The position numbers and the translations under genes were made by a program. Under the pieces are notes generated by a model that saw only the letters and a program-made list of their open reading frames with translations, was not told the DNA's origin and ran no database searches. A DNA stretch of 64,000 nt, taken from JBKQHQ01 sp052148715. Lineage in GTDB: Bacteria; Pseudomonadota; Alphaproteobacteria; Rhizobiales; Xanthobacteraceae. Of the stretch, positions 54,113 through 63,451 are shown one piece after another; position 1 is the stretch's first letter, and each line of letters opens with the position of its first letter. Where the stretch lies: assembly GCA_052148715.1 (NCBI GenBank), contig JBKQHQ010000091.1:1-64000 (forward strand), read 5' to 3'.

Positions 54113-54880
54113 ATGAGTGGCATGCATTTCGCGGGCGCCGATCGGCGTAAGCCTGGTTTCGCAACCCGTGCCGTGCACGCCTTGCTGATCGGCGGCTTGG
54201 CGGCAATGCTCGGTGGTTGCGACAGTGCGCGCGAGGTCGCGATGCCCGCCAAGGTCGCAACCGATTACCGTCAGCGGCATCCTATTTCGATCAAAGAGAC
54301 CGATCACACCGTCGAGATCTTCATCGGCGGCGATCGGGGCGGTCTCACTCCGTCCCAGCGCGCCGACGTGCTTGCTTTCGCGAGAGCGTGGCAACGAGAG
54401 GCAACCGGGGGCGTCGTCATCGACCTGCCCGCAGGCACCGCCAACGAACGCGCCGCCGCCGAAGTGCTCGGCGAGGTGAAATCGATCCTCGCCGCCGCCG
54501 CCGTTCCGCCGGAGCGAACCGTGGTGCGACCGTATCACCCGGCCTCGCCGCGCACACTCGCGACGCTGCGGCTCAACTATCCGAGGATGGCCGCCGAGGC
54601 CGGTCCGTGCGGCCTCTGGCCCCATGATATCGGCCCTAGCTTCGAGCGGGACTACAACGAAAACACCGAGTACTGGAACCTCGGCTGCTCGGCGCAACGC
54701 AACTTGGCCGCCATGGTCGACAATCCCGCCGACCTCGTGCAGCCGCGCGGCGAGGCGCCGCCCTATAACGCCCGTCGCACCGTCGTGCTGGACAAGTACC
54801 GCAAGGGTGAAACCACCGCGAGCCAATATCCCGCCGTGCTCACGCAAGACCCGCGGCTCACCGATGTTGGAAAACCGTAA
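54113..54880 (+). CDS. cpaD: Pilus assembly lipoprotein CpaD
   Basis: A 255-residue protein with a lipoprotein signal (LIGGLAAMLGGC, lipidated C about 40) and the CpaD domain: 'DYRQRHPISIKETDHTVEIF', 'GANERAAAEV'-like mid part, and the conserved 'CGLWPHDIG' and 'NLGCSAQRNLAAMVDNPADL'. It assists the secretin at the outer membrane. 21 bases after cpaC. Confidence 0.92.
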   Translation: MSGMHFAGADRRKPGFATRAVHALLIGGLAAMLGGCDSAREVAMPAKVATDYRQRHPISIKETDHTVEIFIGGDRGGLTPSQRADVLAFARAWQREATGGVVIDLPAGTANERAAAEVLGEVKSILAAAAVPPERTVVRPYHPASPRTLATLRLNYPRMAAEAGPCGLWPHDIGPSFERDYNENTEYWNLGCSAQRNLAAMVDNPADLVQPRGEAPPYNARRTVVLDKYRKGETTASQYPAVLTQDPRLTDVGKP

Positions 54881-54896
54881 AGACATTACAGCGCCG

Positions 54897-56177
54897 ATGA
54901 TCCGACAATCCGCCCAAACAACCGTAGCAGCGGCCGTCCCGGCCGAGCCGCCCCATGTCGGCAGCGACCATATCGCGCCGGCGCCGCGCATCTCGGTCCA
55001 AGCCTTCTGCGAAACCGTCGAAACCGCCGCCGCCGTACAGGCGGCCGGCGAGGACCGGCGGCTGACCAAGGCGCATCTCAAAATCCAGATGGGCGGAGTG
55101 GAGGCCGCGGTCGAGGCCTATCGCAGCGCGCCGACGCCGAACGTGGTCATTCTTGAATTCGAAGGCGCCGGCGAGAACGTGATTGCGGCCCTCGACGAGC
55201 TTGCCGAGGTCTGCGACGCCGGAACCCGTGTCATCGTGATCGGCACGCTCAACGACGTCATACTCTATCGCGAGCTTACGCGTCGCGGCGTGAGCGATTA
55301 TCTTATTGGCCCAGTCACCACGACCGATGTTGTTCGATCCATTTGCGGCCTGTTCTCCGCGCCAGATGCCAAGCCCGTGGGGCGCATCATCGCATTGGTC
55401 GGCGCCAAGGGCGGCGTTGGCGCCTCCACGGTTGCGCACAACGTCGCCTGGGCGATTGCCCGCGACCTGCTGCTGGACTCCGCCGTGGTCGATCTCGATC
55501 TGGCGTTCGGCACGGCCGGCCTTGACTACAATCAGGACCCGCCGCAAGGCATCGCTGATGCAGTGTTCTCGCCCGACCGTGTCGACACCGCTTTCGTCGA
55601 TCGGCTGCTCTCCAGGTGCAGTGACCATTTGAGCCTGTTGGCGGCGCCGGCGACGCTCGACCGGGTTTATGATTTTGCCGGCGAGGCCTTCGACTCAATC
55701 TTCGATTCCTTGCGCACGACCGTGCCGTGCATCGTGCTCGATGTGCCGCACCAATGGAGCGCGTGGACCAAACGGGTGCTGATCAGCGCCGACGACGTGT
55801 TGGTGGTCGCCGCCCCCGACCTCGCAAATTTGCGCAATGCCAAGAACTTGGTCGATCTGCTCCGGCAGTCACGTCCCAACGACCGGCGCCCCTTCTATTG
55901 CCTCAATCAGGTTGGCGTGCCGAAGCGACCGGAAATCAAGGCCGCCGATTTCGCCAAAGCTCTCGACGACGAGCCGATAGCGGTCATTCCGTTCGAGCCG
56001 CAGCTGTTCGGCACGGCGGCCAATAATGGGCAAATGATCGCCGAGGTCTCGGCCGGGCACCGGACCGCCGAGTCGTTTCGCCAATTGGCCCAGCTACTGA
56101 CCGGCCGGCCCGAAGCTAAAAAACAGCGCGGCTTCTTTGCCCCCCTGATCGACAAGCTGAAGTCCCGTCAAACCTGA
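54897..56177 (+). CDS. cpaE: Pilus localisation ATPase-like protein CpaE/TadZ
   Basis: From ATG 54897 the protein has 426 residues: an atypical receiver-like N-domain (about 33-155) and a ParA/MinD-type domain (about 162-400) with the deviant Walker A GAKGGVGAST (169-178). CpaE places the pilus machine at the cell pole. A second in-frame ATG at 54864 overlaps the cpaD end and would add 11 residues. Neither start has a strong ribosome site, consistent with translational coupling to cpaD. Confidence 0.92.
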   Translation: MIRQSAQTTVAAAVPAEPPHVGSDHIAPAPRISVQAFCETVETAAAVQAAGEDRRLTKAHLKIQMGGVEAAVEAYRSAPTPNVVILEFEGAGENVIAALDELAEVCDAGTRVIVIGTLNDVILYRELTRRGVSDYLIGPVTTTDVVRSICGLFSAPDAKPVGRIIALVGAKGGVGASTVAHNVAWAIARDLLLDSAVVDLDLAFGTAGLDYNQDPPQGIADAVFSPDRVDTAFVDRLLSRCSDHLSLLAAPATLDRVYDFAGEAFDSIFDSLRTTVPCIVLDVPHQWSAWTKRVLISADDVLVVAAPDLANLRNAKNLVDLLRQSRPNDRRPFYCLNQVGVPKRPEIKAADFAKALDDEPIAVIPFEPQLFGTAANNGQMIAEVSAGHRTAESFRQLAQLLTGRPEAKKQRGFFAPLIDKLKSRQT

Positions 56178-56198
56178 GGCATCGGCCGGAGATTCAAC

Positions 56199-57749
56199 TT
56201 GTTCGGTAAGCGTAGCACCTCCGAGTCCCGTCCCGCGGCACCGGCGCCCGCCTCTCGGCCGGCGCCGGGCTCGGCGCCGACTGCGGATGCCCAAGCGCCG
56301 GCCGCCAAGGCCGCCCCCGCCGATCTCGGTCTAACGCCGTTTCCCTCCGCCGGCCTCGGGGCCCCGATCCTGTCGGCGCCGACCCGCCCGAGCAGCAGCG
56401 CAAGCCAGCCTCCGGCACCACCCCCGATCCCGTCGGCGACCGATTCACGCCGCTCGGAGGCGTATTACGAGGTCAAGGGCACGATCTTCGGGGCGTTGAT
56501 CGAAGCCATCGATCTCGCACAGCTCGCCAAGCTTGATGCCGATTCCGCGCGCGAGGAAATCCGCGACATCGTCAACGAGATCATCGCGATCAAAAACGTC
56601 GTGATGTCGATCTCGGAGCAGGAGGAGCTGCTCGACGACATCTGCAACGACGTGCTCGGCTATGGGCCGCTCGAGCCGCTGCTCGCACGCGACGACATCG
56701 CCGACATCATGGTGAACGGTTCCGGCACCGTCTACATCGAGGTGCTGGGTAAGATTCAAAAGACCGGCATCCGCTTTCGCGACAACCAGCAGCTCTTGAA
56801 CATCTGTCAACGCATCGTCAGCCAGATCGGCCGCCGGGTGGATGAATCCTCACCGATCTGCGATGCGCGCTTGCCGGACGGATCACGCGTCAACGCCATC
56901 GTGCCACCGCTGGCGATCGATGGTCCGGCGCTGACGATCCGGAAATTCAAGAAGGACAAGCTGACCCTCGAACAGCTCGTCAAATTCGGCACGATCACGC
57001 CGGAGGGCGCCGAGATTCTTAAGGTCATTGGCCGCGCCCGGGTCAATACACTGGTTTCTGGCGGCACCGGTTCCGGCAAAACGACATTGCTCAATTGCCT
57101 GACCCGCTACATCGACGACGACGAGCGTATCATCACCTGCGAGGACGCCGCCGAGTTGCAGCTGCAGCAGCCGCACGTGGTCCGCCTGGAAACCCGCCCG
57201 CCCAATCTGGAAGGCGAAGGTCAGGTGACCATGCGCGACCTCGTCCGCAACTGTCTGCGCATGCGGCCGGAACGCATCATCGTCGGCGAGGTGCGCGGAC
57301 CCGAGGCTTTCGATCTGTTGCAGGCGATGAATACCGGCCACGACGGGTCGATGGGGACACTGCATGCCAACAACCCGCGCGAGGGCCTGTCGCGGCTGGA
57401 ATCGATGATTACCATGGGCGGCTTCGCGCTACCGTCCCGCACCATCCGCGAGATGATCTGTGCCTCGGTCGACGTCGTGGTGCAAGCCGCGCGCTTGCGC
57501 GACGGCTCGCGCCGGATCACGCACATCACCGAGGTCATGGGCATGGAAGGTGACGTGATCATCACCCAGGACCTATTCCTGTACGAAATGATCGGCGAGG
57601 ACGCGAACGGCAACATCATCGGCCGCCATCGATCGACCGGGATCGGCCGTCCGCGCTTCTGGGAGCGCGCCCGTTATTACGGCGAAGAGAAACGGCTGGC
57701 AGCCGCCCTCGATGCCGCCATAGACGAAAGCGAGCCGGTCAGGGCCTGA
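56199..57749 (+). CDS. cpaF: Flp pilus assembly ATPase CpaF/TadA
   Basis: A 516-residue hexameric secretion ATPase that drives pilin polymerisation and probably retraction. After a Pro/Ala-rich tail (about 8-82) come the N-domain and the ATPase core: Walker A GGTGSGKTT at 288-296, the Asp box near 306-320 (DDDERIITCEDAAEL), Walker B GEVRGPEAFD and the His box GHDGSMGTLHANNP. Start is TTG 56199 with GGAG eight bases before it. Confidence 0.95.
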   Translation: MFGKRSTSESRPAAPAPASRPAPGSAPTADAQAPAAKAAPADLGLTPFPSAGLGAPILSAPTRPSSSASQPPAPPPIPSATDSRRSEAYYEVKGTIFGALIEAIDLAQLAKLDADSAREEIRDIVNEIIAIKNVVMSISEQEELLDDICNDVLGYGPLEPLLARDDIADIMVNGSGTVYIEVLGKIQKTGIRFRDNQQLLNICQRIVSQIGRRVDESSPICDARLPDGSRVNAIVPPLAIDGPALTIRKFKKDKLTLEQLVKFGTITPEGAEILKVIGRARVNTLVSGGTGSGKTTLLNCLTRYIDDDERIITCEDAAELQLQQPHVVRLETRPPNLEGEGQVTMRDLVRNCLRMRPERIIVGEVRGPEAFDLLQAMNTGHDGSMGTLHANNPREGLSRLESMITMGGFALPSRTIREMICASVDVVVQAARLRDGSRRITHITEVMGMEGDVIITQDLFLYEMIGEDANGNIIGRHRSTGIGRPRFWERARYYGEEKRLAAALDAAIDESEPVRA

Positions 57750-58747
57750 TGATGCACATTACCATGAACCTCCAAGCGCTCGCGCTTTTCATGTTGGTTG
57801 CCGTTTCGATCGGCGGGGTCGCTTGGGTCTTTATTTATCCGCTGTTGTCTGGAGAACGACAGGCGGAGAAGCGCAAGGAGAGCGTCGCCCGACCCGAGCC
57901 GATGAGCCGCGTCGCCGCCGCCCGCAGCGGCGGACGTAAAACCCGCCGCGAACAGGTCGAGGGGTCCCTCAAAGACCTCGAAGAGCGAAATCAGAAGCGC
58001 AAGCGCCCCTCATTATCGACCCGCATCATGCGGGCAGGCCTTTCGTGGTCGAAGCAGCGCTTTTTCCTGACCAGCGGCGGACTAGGTGTCTTCGTTTTCG
58101 TTCTCGCTGTCGGAGGCGGCGCGGGCCTCTTGCCGGCCCTTGGCTTCGGTTTCTTTGCTGGCTGCGGTCTGCCGCTTTGGATGCTTTCATTCTTGAAGAA
58201 ACGCCGCGAGTCCCGGTTCATCACCGCATTCCCCGACGCCGTCGACGTGATCGTGCGCGGCATCAAGTCCGGCTTGCCCGTGCTCGAATGCTTCAGGATG
58301 ATTGCCAACGAGTCACCGGAGCCGGTGCGCAGCGAATTCCGCAGTATCATCGAGACGCAAGCCGTAGGCTTGACGCTCGGCGAGGCCTCCGCCAAGCTTT
58401 ACGAGCACATCCCGCTCGCTGAAGCCAACTTCTTCGGGATCGTCATCACGATCCAACAGAAGGCCGGCGGCAATCTTTCCGAAGCTTTGGGTAACCTGTC
58501 CCGCGTGCTGCGTGACCGCAAGCGGATGAGGGCGAAGATCAAGGCCATGTCGATGGAGGCCAAGGCGTCGGCCTCCATCATCGCCGCCCTGCCGGTCGCG
58601 GTGATGACGCTCGTTTATCTGACCAGCCCGGATTACATCGCGCTGCTGTGGACACAATCGATCGGCCGCGTCATGCTTGCCGCCTGCGGAATCTGGATGA
58701 TGCTCGGCGTGCTGGTCATGCGCAAGATGATCAATTTCGATTTCTGA
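57749..58747 (+). CDS. tadB: Flp pilus platform protein TadB
   Basis: A 332-residue inner-membrane protein of the T2SS-F/GspF type, with helices near 10-30, 115-145, 270-295 and 305-325 and the GspF domain (about 165-290, 'FPDAVDVIVRGIKSGLPVLE'). It forms the assembly platform with TadC and contacts CpaF. The ATG overlaps the cpaF stop by one base. Confidence 0.93.
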   Translation: MMHITMNLQALALFMLVAVSIGGVAWVFIYPLLSGERQAEKRKESVARPEPMSRVAAARSGGRKTRREQVEGSLKDLEERNQKRKRPSLSTRIMRAGLSWSKQRFFLTSGGLGVFVFVLAVGGGAGLLPALGFGFFAGCGLPLWMLSFLKKRRESRFITAFPDAVDVIVRGIKSGLPVLECFRMIANESPEPVRSEFRSIIETQAVGLTLGEASAKLYEHIPLAEANFFGIVITIQQKAGGNLSEALGNLSRVLRDRKRMRAKIKAMSMEAKASASIIAALPVAVMTLVYLTSPDYIALLWTQSIGRVMLAACGIWMMLGVLVMRKMINFDF

Positions 58748-58756
58748 GCGCACGCC

Positions 58757-59731
58757 ATGATCGAATTGCTGATTCAAAGACTGCAAGACCCCCACCTGCT
58801 CACCATGGTGTTCGCCGCAATCGCGGCAGGCGCGACGGTGCTGACTTTGGCGATGCCGCTGGTGGCGACGGACACGCTCGCCAAGCGCATGAAGTCGGTT
58901 GCGCTCGAGCGCGAGAAGATTCGCCAACGCGAGCGTGAGCGGATGGCGCGCGGCGAAAAGGTCAGCCTGCGCCGTTCACCCAAACAGTACATGAAGACGA
59001 TCGTTGAGCAATTCAACTTGGCGAAGTGGGTCGGCCAGGAGGAAGCGCGCGCCAAGCTCGTGCAGGCGGGTTACCGCGGCCATGCTCCATACATCACTTA
59101 CCTGTTCTTCCGCATGGTGGCGCCGGTGGCGATGTTTCTGGCCGCCGGATTCTACGTCTTCGTGGTGCTCCAGCTCGAGCAACCCACCACGATCAAGATC
59201 GGCATATGCATTCTGGCAGCCTATATCGGCATGCACGTACCCTACCTAATCCTGAAGAACAAAATCACGAAGCGACAGCTTTCGATCCGCAGGGCTTTTC
59301 CCGATGCGCTCGATTTGTTGCTGATTTGCGTCGAGTCCGGCATGTCGGTCGAGGCGGCGTTCCTCAAGGTCAGCCAGGAGATCGGCTCGCAATCGGTCGC
59401 CTTGGCGGAGGAGTTCACCTTGACGACGGCCGAGCTCTCGTATTTGCAGGATCGCCGCCAAGCCTACGAGAACTTGGCCAAGCGCACCGATATGGAGGGC
59501 GTGAAATCCGTCTGCATCGCACTGCAGCAGGCCGAGCGGTACGGCACGCCGCTCGCCAACGCGCTGCGCGTGATGGCGCAGGAAAACCGCGACATGCGCA
59601 TGATGGAGGCCGAGAAAAAAGCCGCCGGCCTGCCGCCGAAGCTGACGGTGCCGATGATCCTGTTCTTTCTTCCGGTCCTGTTCGTCGTGATCCTGGGCCC
59701 GGCAGCCATCAAGGTGATGGCATTACATTGA
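58757..59731 (+). CDS. tadC: Flp pilus platform protein TadC
   Basis: A 324-residue partner of TadB with the same fold: N-terminal helix (about 14-34), two mid helices and the GspF domain (about 185-300, 'FPDALDLLLICVESGMSVEA'), then a final helix. It starts nine bases after tadB and ends the plus-strand pilus operon. Confidence 0.93.
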   Translation: MIELLIQRLQDPHLLTMVFAAIAAGATVLTLAMPLVATDTLAKRMKSVALEREKIRQRERERMARGEKVSLRRSPKQYMKTIVEQFNLAKWVGQEEARAKLVQAGYRGHAPYITYLFFRMVAPVAMFLAAGFYVFVVLQLEQPTTIKIGICILAAYIGMHVPYLILKNKITKRQLSIRRAFPDALDLLLICVESGMSVEAAFLKVSQEIGSQSVALAEEFTLTTAELSYLQDRRQAYENLAKRTDMEGVKSVCIALQQAERYGTPLANALRVMAQENRDMRMMEAEKKAAGLPPKLTVPMILFFLPVLFVVILGPAAIKVMALH

Positions 59732-59792
59732 TCGTTCGAGAGCTTTTGCTGGAAGCGTGCAAGCCCACCGTTTCAGCCGGAAGACCCCATCG

Positions 59793-60599
59793 CTAAAGGT
59801 TGCCGGAACCGAACGACGGTTTGCCGGCCCCCCTCACCTCGCTCCGCTGCGCCAACATCTGCCGCACATAGGCGACATTGGCGGCGGCCTCGTCCGGAGG
59901 CAGATCCGCGCGCGCAATGCTTTCGGCTTCGGCGAAGCGCCCTTGCAGCCCGACGACCAGGGCAAGGTTCTGGCGGACACGCTGGTCGGCGCCCGGCCGC
60001 GCGGCGGCGCGCCGGAGCGTCGCCTCGGCGCGCGGCAGATCCTTTGACAGGGCGTAGGATAGGCCGAGATTAGAGAGCACCGAGGGATCGTCGGGCACCA
60101 TCTTGAGAGCGTTGGCGTAATAGCGCTGCGCCTGGTCATGCCGACCCATCTCATCGAGCACCGCGCCTTGCGCCGAAAGGACCCGCCAATCGGGCTGGTC
60201 GGGCGTGTGCGCGCGCGTGAGCACGTCGAGCGCCTGATCGTAGTTGCCGATTTCGGCCAAGGCCCGCCCGTAGGCGCCCAGCAGAGCCTTATTCTTGGGA
60301 TTGCGGATCGAAGCCTGCTCGAGCACGGCCGCGGCCTGACTGCGTTGGCCGGTCGCCCGCAGCGCCCGAGCATAACGTATGGCCGCGTCGGGATCTTGCT
60401 GATTGGCACGATAGCGCTCGCCCCAAACGTCCACCTCGCGCCGCCAATCGCCCTCCGATCCCGGCTCCGGGGTTGACGTGGCCACCGAGCCCGTCGAATT
60501 CATTCCGGCCGTGCTACAGCCGCCCGTCGCCGCAGCCAAGAGCGCAACGACCGCAACGGAGGCGACGCAGCGCGCCGGACGAGTCGAGGACAAACGCAT
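59793..60599 (-). CDS. tadD: TPR lipoprotein TadD
   Basis: From ATG 60599 the protein has 268 residues: a lipoprotein signal (VAVVALLAAATGGC, lipidated C about 28) and about four or five tetratricopeptide repeats (about 65-225, e.g. 'PDDPSVLSNLGLSYALSKDL'). TadD is a pilotin-like factor for the secretin. It is convergent with tadC, 61 bases apart. A TTG at 60650 would lengthen it, but the signal peptide begins best at 60599. Confidence 0.87.
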   Translation of the reverse strand: MRLSSTRPARCVASVAVVALLAAATGGCSTAGMNSTGSVATSTPEPGSEGDWRREVDVWGERYRANQQDPDAAIRYARALRATGQRSQAAAVLEQASIRNPKNKALLGAYGRALAEIGNYDQALDVLTRAHTPDQPDWRVLSAQGAVLDEMGRHDQAQRYYANALKMVPDDPSVLSNLGLSYALSKDLPRAEATLRRAAARPGADQRVRQNLALVVGLQGRFAEAESIARADLPPDEAAANVAYVRQMLAQRSEVRGAGKPSFGSGNL

Positions 60600-60767
60600 G
60601 GGCGTCAACGCATTGCCAAGACCGGCCGCGGATGCGGTCGGCTGGGGCAAAGCAATAGAGCGTTAACCCTAACGCGGGGTTAAAAGGCGGCCGACGCCGC
60701 CTGAGCGCTCCTTCACCGCTACGCCATCGCGTGCTAGCACACACCCGCCATTCACCGGGACACAGGC

Positions 60768-62150
60768 ATGCATTCGGCATTCGTGACGCGGGGCGAGGCA
60801 GCCGAGGCGATTCCAATCTGGTTCGTATCCGCTTCGAGCTGGCGCGACCTGCGCCAGTCCTTCGACGGGCGAACGCTTGCTTATGTGGATGCTGCCGGCT
60901 TCGAGCCGAAACCAGGCCGGTTCATCGTTCTGCCGGGGTCGAACGGAGAGATCAGCGGCGCCCTGTTCGGCCTTGAAGCCTTGGACGATTTCCAGGATCG
61001 CTTTCTGCCCGGGCGCCTGTCTGACCTGCTGCCTGCGGGCACGTACCGGTTTGCCAACGCGCCGCACGATCCGCGCCTCGCCTCCCTCGCCTTCGCCTTG
61101 GGATCCTACCGCTTCACGCGCTACGCCGGGGCGCCGGACAAAGACGTGCGGCTCGCGCTGCCCGAAGGCATCGATGGCGAGGATCTCTCCCGCATCGCCG
61201 ACGGCGTCGCGCTGGCGCGCGACCTCATCAACACGCCGGCAAACGACATGGGGCCGGCGGAGGTCGAGCAGGCGGCGCGCGCGCTCGCCAAACAGCATGG
61301 CGCGACGCTGCAAACAATCGAGGGCGACGATCTGCTCGGCCAAAACTATCCGTTGATCCATGCGGTCGGACGCGCGGCCGCGCGGGCTCCGCGCCTCATC
61401 GACCTGCGGTGGGGCGACCCTGGCCATCCAAAAGTGACGCTGGTCGGCAAGGGCGTTTGCTTCGATTCGGGCGGGCTCGATATCAAGCCCGAAAGCGGCA
61501 TGCGGCTCATGAAGAAGGATATGGGCGGTGCGGCGTCCGTGCTGGCACTCGCCCATATGCTGATGGATCGCGGCGTGAACCTGCGGCTACGGGTGCTGAT
61601 CCCGGCGGTGGAGAACGCGATCTCAGGCTCGGCTTTTCGGCCGCTCGATGTTTATCGCGCGCGCACCGGTGTTTCGGTCGAGATCGGCAATACCGACGCG
61701 GAAGGTCGGCTCATCCTGGCGGACGCGCTCGCTGCTGCCGATGAGGAAAAGCCCGAGCTCCTGATTGACCTCGGCACACTCACCGGCGCGGCGCGCGTCG
61801 CGCTCGGTCCCGATCTGCCGCCGTTCTACACCGACGATGAGGGGCTCGCCGCCGAGCTGGCCGGTTGCGCCGCGGCGGAGAACGATCCGCTGTGGCGGCT
61901 GCCGCTGTGGCCACCATACAAATCCATGCTGGACTCGAAAGTCGCCGATATCAGCAATGTCGGATCGAGCAGCTTCGCCGGCTCGATCACCTGCGCGCTG
62001 TTCCTGCAGCGCTTCGTGGCCGCCGCCGAAGCGTGGCTGCACATCGATATTTACGCTTGGACGCCGACCGCCAAGCCGGCCCGGCCCGAAGGCGGCGAAT
62101 GCCAGGCGGCGCGCGCTCTCTATGCGTTGCTCGCCGCGCGCTATGGCTGA
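60768..62150 (+). CDS. M17-family leucyl aminopeptidase
   Basis: A 460-residue two-metal aminopeptidase. The catalytic domain shows VGKGVCFDSGGLDIKP (about 226-241), MKKDMGGA and the hallmark NTDAEGRL (about 309-316). The N-terminal domain (about 1-160) differs from PepA. Releases N-terminal residues from peptides, with a role in protein turnover. Starts 168 bases from the divergent tadD. Confidence 0.92.
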   Translation: MHSAFVTRGEAAEAIPIWFVSASSWRDLRQSFDGRTLAYVDAAGFEPKPGRFIVLPGSNGEISGALFGLEALDDFQDRFLPGRLSDLLPAGTYRFANAPHDPRLASLAFALGSYRFTRYAGAPDKDVRLALPEGIDGEDLSRIADGVALARDLINTPANDMGPAEVEQAARALAKQHGATLQTIEGDDLLGQNYPLIHAVGRAAARAPRLIDLRWGDPGHPKVTLVGKGVCFDSGGLDIKPESGMRLMKKDMGGAASVLALAHMLMDRGVNLRLRVLIPAVENAISGSAFRPLDVYRARTGVSVEIGNTDAEGRLILADALAAADEEKPELLIDLGTLTGAARVALGPDLPPFYTDDEGLAAELAGCAAAENDPLWRLPLWPPYKSMLDSKVADISNVGSSSFAGSITCALFLQRFVAAAEAWLHIDIYAWTPTAKPARPEGGECQAARALYALLAARYG

Positions 62151-62215
62151 GCCCAGCCGCGACGGAGCGGCGGTCGTGGCGCGCCGCGGCCGCGTCTCAC
62201 TTTCCTGAGAATACT

Positions 62216-62533
62216 TTACTCACGGCGGAAGGCCTTCCGCAACGTGCCCAAAGCGTTTCCCCCCTCGCCCGTACTTGGCCTCTCGTGACAAGGCACCTCG
62301 CGCCGGTCCGTGATGCTAGTGGTCGCGCTATCGAACGAAGTCTGCTGGCATTCCCCATTCTCCGAGGGGACAAGCATTCTTGTCGAGCGCACCCGCTGCG
62401 ATCGGGCAATCGCCTCGGGATCGGGCCGGAACCAGGAGCTTGGGCTCGGGCCAAAGAGGACAAAGACCAGGACTAGGCCGAAGCAGGCCCAGGCAGCTAT
62501 CGACCAATATTCAAGCGCAGACAGTCTCCGCAT
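62216..62533 (-). CDS. Small single-helix membrane protein, 105 aa
   Basis: Begins MRRLSALEYWSIAAWACFGL with one N-terminal membrane helix (about 10-29) followed by a soluble, charge-rich tail. No family recognised. CGGAGTCCCC directly before ATG gives a fair ribosome site. It is the only plausible gene in the 548-base gap between the aminopeptidase and the rhomboid gene (62151-62698). Confidence 0.5.
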   Translation of the reverse strand: MRRLSALEYWSIAAWACFGLVLVFVLFGPSPSSWFRPDPEAIARSQRVRSTRMLVPSENGECQQTSFDSATTSITDRREVPCHERPSTGEGGNALGTLRKAFRRE

Positions 62534-62698
62534 GGGGACTCCGAGACGCCGGACGCTACATCTTAAACGATAATGGTTGCCAGCCGCTTACTGCCGCCCC
62601 TCTTGCGTCCGTTTTGCTTCCTGGCGCGCGGGCGTCGGGCTACGCTGCGCCATCTTTGTGCCGTCTTGGGCCGCGGGACTGGAGACTGAGGGGGGCGA

Positions 62699-63400
62699 AT
62701 GGTCTTTCCACTTTATGACGATAATCCGTTCAAATTTCGCGTTCTGCCCTACGTGACCTGGGGTTTGATCGCGTTGAATGTCCTCGTATTCCTCATCCAA
62801 GCTTCGTCGGACACCGAAGGTGCCAAGGCTATTCTCGCCTCGTTCGGCGCCACGCCCGCGGCGGTCTTCCACGAGGTTCGTCAACCCGGTGTCCTGCCGG
62901 CGGAATTGACGCTCGTAACCAGCATGTTTCTGCATGGCGGCTGGGAGCATCTCCTCGGCAACATGCTCTACCTTTGGGTGTTCGGCGATGACATCGAGGA
63001 AGCCCTGGGGCCGGGGCGGTTCATCGCCTTCTATCTCCTCAGCGGTATCGCCGCCGCGCTCGCCTATAGCGCCCTCGACATTCATTCGACGACCCCGTTG
63101 GTCGGAGCGTCCGGGGCCATCTCAGGGATTCTGGCCGCCTATCTGTTGCTGCGTCCGTGCGCGAAAGTCGCGGTGTTCGTGCTGCGCGTGGTCATTCGCG
63201 TGCGTGCCTATTGGGTGATCGGCGGTTGGGCCCTGCTGCAACTCTATCTGCTCGCCAACCGGACCGGCGACGATGTCGCCTACATCGCCCATGTGGGTGG
63301 GCTCGTCGCGGGCGCCGCCTTGTTCGTGCTGCTGCGGCCCGCCGGCGTGCAATTGTTCGAATGTGTTGAAGAGCCGCAGCAGACCGCCGCAACGACGTGA
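62699..63400 (+). CDS. Rhomboid-family intramembrane serine protease
   Basis: A 233-residue protein with six or seven helices. The catalytic dyad is S138 in GASGAISG and H198 in AHVGG; FLHGGWEHLLGNMLYLWVFG (78-97) is the loop and helix with the conserved HxxxN. It cleaves membrane-anchored substrates within the lipid bilayer. Substrate unknown. Confidence 0.92.
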   Translation: MVFPLYDDNPFKFRVLPYVTWGLIALNVLVFLIQASSDTEGAKAILASFGATPAAVFHEVRQPGVLPAELTLVTSMFLHGGWEHLLGNMLYLWVFGDDIEEALGPGRFIAFYLLSGIAAALAYSALDIHSTTPLVGASGAISGILAAYLLLRPCAKVAVFVLRVVIRVRAYWVIGGWALLQLYLLANRTGDDVAYIAHVGGLVAGAALFVLLRPAGVQLFECVEEPQQTAATT

Positions 63401-63451
63401 GGGCAAGCGTTGAGCGTTGCCGGCAGAAAAATTGCCGGTTCGAACGCAACG

